Positions 42,417-48,187 of a stretch of DNA of 48,187 nucleotides are shown piece after piece. The stretch's first letter is position 1. Each line of letters starts with the position of its first letter. Origin of the DNA: DATMRF01 sp035566435 (lineage in GTDB: Bacteria; Verrucomicrobiota; Verrucomicrobiia; Limisphaerales; UBA8199); the NCBI GenBank assembly GCA_035566435.1, contig DATMRF010000148.1:1-48187 (forward strand). Direction: 5' to 3'. Under the pieces are notes generated by a model, which made no database searches, was not told where the DNA came from, and saw only the letters and a program-made list of their open reading frames with translations. The translations under genes and the position numbers were made by a program.

Positions 42417-42490
42417 GGGTCAGAACGGCTTGTTCTGACCATGCAGCAAAGCCTCAAACGAAGAAATGTGAAAATAAGCTGTTCCGACCC
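42417..42490. repeat. Hairpin repeat with GGGTCRGAAC ends
   Basis: The left end contains the perfect hairpin GGTCAGAAC-GGCTT-GTTCTGACC (42418-42440). The right end AGCTGTTCCGACCC (42477-42490) is the reverse complement of the left end GGGTCAGAACGGCT at 12 of 14 positions. This looks like a small non-autonomous element of about 74 bases. Confidence 0.6.
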
Positions 42491-42530
42491 GCGACCCGAC
42501 TGGGGAACGGGGCCGGATGCAGGCCTGCAC

Positions 42531-45284
42531 TTACGCGGTTGGAGGCGGCGGGAAGTCCAGGCCGTATTCCCGGGGAACGGGGTTCTTAAGAAAGTAAGTG
42601 ATCAATGCTCGCGCTGAGTATTCTGGGTCCAGGTGGAAAACTTTTTCAAAACCGGGCCGGTCGGAGCAAGTGGCGACGATCTTCTTGACTTGTTGGTCAA
42701 TGAGCCAGCGCCGGTCTTCTTGCTCGGATATAGCTTCCGGGGAAAGGATGCTCATCCGCTGCATGTCCTGTGTCCGAAAAATCTCGTCGGCAAATCGCCG
42801 ACTACACCACTTCGGATCAATTCTTGAAAGCCTGTCAAGAAGTACAAAACGACATTGGGTCACTTTCTCGGAATCCGAAGGTGTCGAGACGGCTCGGTCT
42901 GTCAGGCAGGCGTACTCTTCTTTAGCCGCTTTGTCCCATCCTTCTCCACGCAACTCGGACCACTGGCGAATGATGCGAGTGCGCTCCTCGGGATCACTCT
43001 CCTCTTGTAAGAGAGCCTTGGAAACCTTCCCAATGCGGTGGCTGCTGGCATAGGTCGACGCTTGCAGCACTCGAAGCATATGGAAATTCCATCCTAAGCT
43101 TTTCACATCGCGGAGGAATAATCTGAAGAAGCCGCTTCGTCCCCTTTTGAACAAGTAGAAGAAGGCGGACCGTCGAACGGAAGGGGACGGGTCGTTCTCG
43201 GCAAGCGTGGCGGATAAGTTTTCAGTCGCGAACGAATTACTTCGGTGAAGGTAGTCGAGAACCTTTATCCGCCGCCGGTCGTCGGCAATAGCAAGCACGC
43301 GAATTGCGAAATCGTTTCCAGCAGCGGATAGAACTGCTGCGGCTGGAACATCATCCAAGCATGACCTATGCGGCGGACCGCCATCGAGAAGGACAGGTGC
43401 TACCATCATACTGAATACAGCCTGTCCCGTGCATGCAGCGCACCGGGTCGCAATCCATAGTGCATTTCGATCCTTGGACTGAACAAGTCGCCGAATATCA
43501 GCTTGAAGTTGAGCCTCTACGAGCGACCATACTTCCGGCCTGATGCCTACAAGCCGACAAGCGCCCTCCAAATCTATGATCCCGAGGTTTCTGACAATTC
43601 GGGCCGCTGTGCCGTTGTGTCCCTGTTCGACCAGTTTTTCGAAGGCAAGTGTCAACGTTTGTTCCCATTCATAGCTGCGCAATATCGGCGAAGCCCTGTC
43701 CAATAATAACCTATTTAGGCGCAGGCGGTCGGCCAATTCCAAGGCTGCAAAGTACTCCTGCACGAGTTGATGGACGAAAACCACGACGTCTGCGTCGCGT
43801 TCCAAGAGGTGGGTGCGGACGAGTTCTTGCAAAATATCCGGAGGATCCGGACTTCGAACGATCAAGGATTCATTTTCGAGGGACCGTATGGTTTGGGCAA
43901 CGCTCCTTGCGGCATTGCTAAACGAGAGATCGACCCGGCCGGTAAAGGTCATGTCCCAAGCAAGTCCTCGCAGATAACGCTCCGCATTCCCCCTGAGACA
44001 AGACTCTTGAAGCACTGCTTGGTGGTCGCGCTCGGCACGCAACACCATGCGATGAAGAATCTCTAACCGAGTTAGCGGTAATTCGGAATTGGCCTGAAGT
44101 TCACGTACCAGCTCATGAAGAAACAAAGGAACGGACGCGAGCTCCAGAATACCCTCAGCCTCGTTCAGCTTTGACCAAGCGCTCCGCCAAGAAGGAATTC
44201 CAGCGCGCTCAAGCACGGTTTGAATGTCGCTCCCGGAAAGTGGCAGGAGCTGCAAGCGTCGGCAGGAGAACCCGGCCCCCGAATCGCCAACGGGGCGCGA
44301 GACAATTACGATGCCTGCGGCCGGCATCTGCTCGGCGAAATCGTTGATCGTTTCTATTGTCGCCAGCCATCGGTCGGCGCCAATTTCGTTCCACCCGTTG
44401 AAGAAAAACACCGTTCGTCCAATGCCTGCCAGTTTGGCCAACCTAGTTTCAGTGATTCCTTGTTCTTGGACCGCGGGTTGCGCGGCTACATATCCCAAAA
44501 GCGACCCGCCTCTTTGACTCAATGCGCGTAGAGACACTAGAATCGGGAGCAACTGCCCGTCCCCTCGCGATAAAAGCATACCCGCCAGGGTCGTGAGGGA
44601 GTGCGTTTTTCCCGCACCCGGCGCGCCCTCGACCCACAAGCGACAGCCAGCCTCAATCTCCTTCTGAATGTCCGAGACGCGTCTCGTTTGCCCTCGGTCC
44701 TTTGAAACCAACCCGAGAACCAGGTCAACTGTAGGCAAACCGTGAGCTGCATATTTCTGCTGCCACACGGCGAGGATCTTATTTGCGGCGGTACGAAGCC
44801 GTGGAAGGTCTTCATCAGGACCATCCGGGTCGGGGACGGCCATGCCAAGATAGTCCCTGCACAGCCAACGCATACGACCCTCTTCCGCCTCGCTGATTAG
44901 CCACTCACGCCCGAGCACCTGCTCAAGGTGCAAAAGGAACTCTTCTCGGATTTTTTTCCGCCATTCTTCTGCAGTTTGCTCTGTGATCCGCCGCGTGGTT
45001 GCGAAAATGACTTTGTCCACGGTCTGCCTGGTTTCCTTGATTCTACGGCAGTCCTTCCGCAGCTTCGTCAAGTCGCCATCAAGAGAGCAGGCGAGTGCGA
45101 GTTTTAGTTCACCATTCACGACCAAAAGACCGTCGGAACCGAGGTCGTGGATAGGCTCTGTGGCCTGTAGTGACGGCCACTTCTGCTTCGCAAGATGAAA
45201 AGCAAACTTCTGAAAATCGAACCACCGCCGATGAGCGATTAGCTCCTCGAAATGCTGTTCGAGTTCTGTTCGGAAGGTGGCCAT
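42531..45284 (-). CDS. PD-(D/E)XK-like / NACHT (STAND) NTPase, candidate anti-phage defence protein
   Basis: This is a 917-residue protein. Residues 1-100 resemble a restriction-endonuclease-like domain: FEELIAHRRWFDFQKFAFHL, then DLGSDGLLV, a strand LKLALACSL, and KLRKDCRRI. A NACHT-type NTPase follows, with Walker A GAPGAGKT (220-227), Walker B FFFNGWNE (293-300), VIVSRPVGD near 330, LASVPLFLHELVREL near 385, and the winged-helix signature VHQLVQEYFAALELA near 520. The remaining 390 residues are helical, HEAT-like repeats (DPSPSVRRSAFFYLF) that could recognise a ligand. Effector-STAND-repeat architecture is that of Avs/bNACHT defence proteins. The canonical Q-x-K of the nuclease is not intact, so cleavage is uncertain. 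Confidence 0.82.
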   Translation of the reverse strand: MATFRTELEQHFEELIAHRRWFDFQKFAFHLAKQKWPSLQATEPIHDLGSDGLLVVNGELKLALACSLDGDLTKLRKDCRRIKETRQTVDKVIFATTRRITEQTAEEWRKKIREEFLLHLEQVLGREWLISEAEEGRMRWLCRDYLGMAVPDPDGPDEDLPRLRTAANKILAVWQQKYAAHGLPTVDLVLGLVSKDRGQTRRVSDIQKEIEAGCRLWVEGAPGAGKTHSLTTLAGMLLSRGDGQLLPILVSLRALSQRGGSLLGYVAAQPAVQEQGITETRLAKLAGIGRTVFFFNGWNEIGADRWLATIETINDFAEQMPAAGIVIVSRPVGDSGAGFSCRRLQLLPLSGSDIQTVLERAGIPSWRSAWSKLNEAEGILELASVPLFLHELVRELQANSELPLTRLEILHRMVLRAERDHQAVLQESCLRGNAERYLRGLAWDMTFTGRVDLSFSNAARSVAQTIRSLENESLIVRSPDPPDILQELVRTHLLERDADVVVFVHQLVQEYFAALELADRLRLNRLLLDRASPILRSYEWEQTLTLAFEKLVEQGHNGTAARIVRNLGIIDLEGACRLVGIRPEVWSLVEAQLQADIRRLVQSKDRNALWIATRCAACTGQAVFSMMVAPVLLDGGPPHRSCLDDVPAAAVLSAAGNDFAIRVLAIADDRRRIKVLDYLHRSNSFATENLSATLAENDPSPSVRRSAFFYLFKRGRSGFFRLFLRDVKSLGWNFHMLRVLQASTYASSHRIGKVSKALLQEESDPEERTRIIRQWSELRGEGWDKAAKEEYACLTDRAVSTPSDSEKVTQCRFVLLDRLSRIDPKWCSRRFADEIFRTQDMQRMSILSPEAISEQEDRRWLIDQQVKKIVATCSDRPGFEKVFHLDPEYSARALITYFLKNPVPREYGLDFPPPPTA

Positions 45285-45533
45285 AAGCGTTTAGTTTACG
45301 CGCCAGAGCATCGGACCCGTGGAATGCGTGCCATGGCTCCGCGAACCTCGACCGCCGACGCGAGTTGCGTGCCAACAGGAATCTTGTCCGGCTGGAGCGC
45401 CATTCCTCCGTGAACAATAACCTGAACGTCAACCCGAATGCGAGCCGGTGTTTTTATTCACGGCTCTGCGCCACTTGGGCTCGCTGGCGAACCGCTACTG
45501 CCAATGTATTTTGCACCGCTGTGGGGCAACGGT
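45285..45533. other. Spacer upstream of the NACHT gene
   Basis: About 250 bases with no gene recognised. It should hold the divergent promoters of the NACHT gene and the small membrane protein. I saw no confident promoter boxes. Confidence 0.4.
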
Positions 45534-45743
45534 ATGAAGGCGTTCCTTTCATCTAACATCGGTAATAAGGGCCGCGTTTTTCGCGGCGGATGCGCCATTG
45601 CCTGTTTTATCGGCGCCTGGTTCGCATTTCCTGTCTCGATTTGGCTCGGGGTTTTGCTCATTGCCGCTGGCAGCCTGGCGGTTTTCGAGGCCGCGCGCTG
45701 CTGGTGTCTCATGCGAGCTTGCGGCATCAAAACCAGATTTTGA
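45534..45743 (+). CDS. Small DUF2892-like membrane protein
   Basis: This 69-residue protein has an N-terminal NIGNKGRVFRGGC phrase and two hydrophobic segments, AIACFIGAWFAFPVSIWLGV and LIAAGSLAVFEAA. It ends in CWCLMRACGIKTRF. The composition and the final C-x-C...RACGIKT match the DUF2892/YgaP-like family of small inner-membrane proteins, where it is often associated with rhodanese functions. The ATG at 45534 is chosen; a longer reading from 45438 adds non-conserved sequence. No rhodanese is present here. Confidence 0.75.
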   Translation: MKAFLSSNIGNKGRVFRGGCAIACFIGAWFAFPVSIWLGVLLIAAGSLAVFEAARCWCLMRACGIKTRF

Positions 45744-46098
45744 AAAGGGGTGGGTGTATAATGCGCGCTTTCAGCGCTTTGGTTCACTCCGGTCTGATTA
45801 ACCCGGGCCGTTGGCCCGGGCTGGTATGAACCAGACCTTCGGTCTGAGAAGTGGGTCGATCGTCGAAGTCTCGAGGTATCTCGGTGACCAAAGCAAACCC
45901 TTCAAACCAAAATAGGGTCGGTTGCGCAGATCTGCATTTAGCATGCGAATCTGCGCAACTGACCCCATCCCCACGGGGCGACGCTTCTCGCGCGGAGGAC
46001 AAACTGTTAAAACAGTTAAACGGAGGAGAGCACGCGTTTGCACCGAGCTAAAGCCACGGTGTTAATGAGAGGAGCCAAAAGAGCGTGAGATACCTTGA
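45744..46098. repeat. Spacer made of palindromic repeats
   Basis: Three hairpins follow one another: CCCGGGCC-GTT-GGCCCGGG (45802-45820), CAGACC-TTC-GGTCTG (45832-45846), and the element at 45915-45965. No gene was recognised. Confidence 0.65.
45915..45965. repeat. Hairpin element with outward ATGs, copy 2
   Basis: Arms 45915-45937 and 45943-45965 (23 bases, 20 complementary positions, 5-base loop) read outward as ATGCR-N4-TGC-N3-ACYGACCC, the same pattern as at 39919-39990. They encode MQICATDP (minus) and MRICATDP (plus) starts. Confidence 0.8.
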
Positions 46099-46760
46099 TT
46101 AAGCCACGCGGGCTGCTATTGCAGCGAGCATTTCAGGCGGAAAAACCTCGCAGGGGGCAGAGGCCGTCTCCTGATGCGTCAACTTCTCGGTGAGTCCCTG
46201 GTCGAGCGACTGTGTGGTCGCGACGCTGCTCCAGTTCAGCAAATCGGGCGACACCTCCAGGACGATGGGCGCGTCGGTTGCCGGTTTATAGTGCGGAAAG
46301 CTCAAGGTGAAAAGGCTGTTGCTCAGGGTTGCACTGAACGTGCTCGCAGGGTCCGGGGTTTTCGGGTCGAGGCCCATCGCATATTCGAGCAGGTTGGGAA
46401 ACTCGTCGCTGTCGGTATTGGCCGCTGCGCCGCTGATGTTGGTGTTGGCGAGTTCCGCAGCGGTGAATTTGCCCGCGCGCCACGCATCAAACCTCGAATT
46501 GACGTTGATGGTGACGAGACACTGCGCCGTGTTGCCGTTGGTGTCGGTCACAGTCAACCGGGCATGATACGTGCCCGGCGAGCGAAAGGTCTTCACCGGG
46601 TTCGTGTTGGTGGCGAATTCCCCGTCTTCGAAGGTCCACTGGGCGGCGCGGTCCCGGGCGCGGCGTTGGCGGTGAAGTTGACCGTGAGCGGCATAGGGCC
46701 ATTGGTTACGCTGGCCGATGGCGCGCATGAAAGATAACATGGGGTCGTCAAGTGCAGCGA
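46099..46760 (-). pseudogene. Frameshifted PKD-domain protein remnant
   Basis: The main frame reads QWTFEDGEFATNTNPVKTF, then SPGTYHARLTVTDTNGNTA. This is the second half of a PKD domain, followed by the FDAWRAGKFTAAELAN and DEFPNLLEYAMGLDP phrases found at the ends of secreted verrucomicrobial proteins. The first half of the PKD domain (SASVTNGPMPLTVNFTANAA) is present just upstream on the same strand in another frame, so a frameshift lies near 46650-46680. The signal peptide and the rest of the former protein are gone. It is almost certainly inactive. Confidence 0.7.
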
Positions 46761-46851
46761 GATTCACTACACCTGACGCCCTATGATTAATTCTAACAAA
46801 AGCAACGCTACCAAAACACGGAGCCAAAAACAAGCGGTCAAGCCCGTACAT

Positions 46852-47069
46852 GGGCCGAGCGCACCAAGGCTTGACCCTTTTACGAATCGCGGCCCGGCGG
46901 TTTTTTGGAAATCAGATTGGACGAGGAGGTTTTTGAGGCCGCGGACATTTTCAGCGGCGATTGGGCTCAGAAAGCACGAATCCCAGCGAAAACTTGGGCA
47001 AAAGTCCCCCAAAAACAGTTGTGTCGGCAAGGTCAATCAGGTAAATTGAGCGGGTTCATTGAGGTTCAG
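46852..47069. other. Spacer upstream of the prepilin-like gene
   Basis: No gene is recognised. An in-frame extension of the prepilin-like gene back to 46905 has no conserved character. Promoter boxes were not identified. Confidence 0.35.
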
Positions 47070-47963
<894 letters not shown>

Positions 47964-47978
47964 CCCCCAAATAAACTT

Positions 47979-48187
47979 CAGGCGTCGCTACGCGACGCGA
48001 AGGTCAATCGACGCATCCCTCCGTGGACTGAAGTCCTTGTCATTACCCACAACTCTTACAGGGATTTTTAAGCTTTGTTGATGACATAAACTATTCATCT
48101 TCAAAGATTTGCTGGTTCGCTCAGGCGTCGCGACGCGACGCTGGAGCGTGCGGACACTTCCCCCGTGGACTGAAGTCCACGGCTACC
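47979..48187. repeat. Paired repeat unit at the window end
   Basis: CAGGCGTCGCTACGCGACGC (47979-47998) and CAGGCGTCGCGACGCGACGC (48122-48141) are near-identical palindromic blocks. Each is followed by CCGTGGACTGAAGTCC (48021-48036 and 48163-48178), which at the second site completes to the palindrome CCGTGGACT-GA-AGTCCACGG. The unit is thus repeated about 142 bases apart. No gene is seen. Confidence 0.75.

Overview
The window reads as a chromosomal segment of an uncultured or little-studied member of the Verrucomicrobiota, most probably the Limisphaerales/Pedosphaera side of that phylum. This is inferred from gene families typical of that group: a helix-turn-helix-like protein of an expanded family (30850-31728), a secreted formylglycine-enzyme-like protein, prepilin-type H-X9-DG-like proteins, a DUF5679 zinc ribbon, RedB with a hybrid kinase, and intergenic spaces full of short repeats. 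No rRNA, tRNA or CRISPR array was recognised, so placement rests on protein style alone.

Layout. (1) 1-3638 is an accessory edge: three unrecognised or weakly recognised genes on the minus strand, a decayed tyrosine recombinase of integron-integrase type, and a 1-kb repeat-rich spacer. (2) 3639-15314 is one long plus-strand electron-transfer cluster. It holds two modules, each made of a tetraheme c-type cytochrome, a Tat-exported four-cluster ferredoxin and a polytopic NrfD-type quinol protein. Three Lys-rich monoheme cytochromes, a heptaheme NapC/NirT-like protein and an 11-heme cytochrome fused to a b-type membrane domain complete it. About 29 c-type hemes are encoded. The likely job is moving electrons between the menaquinone pool and periplasmic carriers; no terminal reductase is in view. 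(3) 15490-23502 is housekeeping: an RlmI-type rRNA methyltransferase, RNase D, an acyl-CoA synthetase, a DUF5679 protein, a two-domain NDK-like protein, a Nudix hydrolase, UDP-glucose dehydrogenase and a TPR membrane protein. (4) 23630-30655 is a complete F1Fo ATP synthase operon on the minus strand, in the order a-c-b-delta-alpha-gamma-beta-epsilon, with unusually wide gaps filled by repeats.

(5) 30850-48187 is accessory DNA rich in gene remnants and repeats. It contains a secreted FGE-like gene with the 3' end of a lost paralogue upstream, and a decayed multiheme cytochrome. A translationally coupled RedB / hybrid histidine kinase / response regulator set follows. After truncated EamA and cytochrome c remnants meeting at a hairpin element come a zinc-motif protein with four near-identical 51-residue propeller-type repeats and a 917-residue protein joining a PD-(D/E)XK-like domain to a NACHT NTPase, a candidate anti-phage defence gene. 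A frameshifted PKD protein and a prepilin-like protein close the window.

The most unusual non-coding signals are three. The first is a hairpin family at 39919-39990 and 45915-45965 whose arms each carry an outward-reading ATG. The second is a set of intergenic spacers each filled with its own degenerate 7-10-base word. The third is a protein tail that appears to be built from such repeats.
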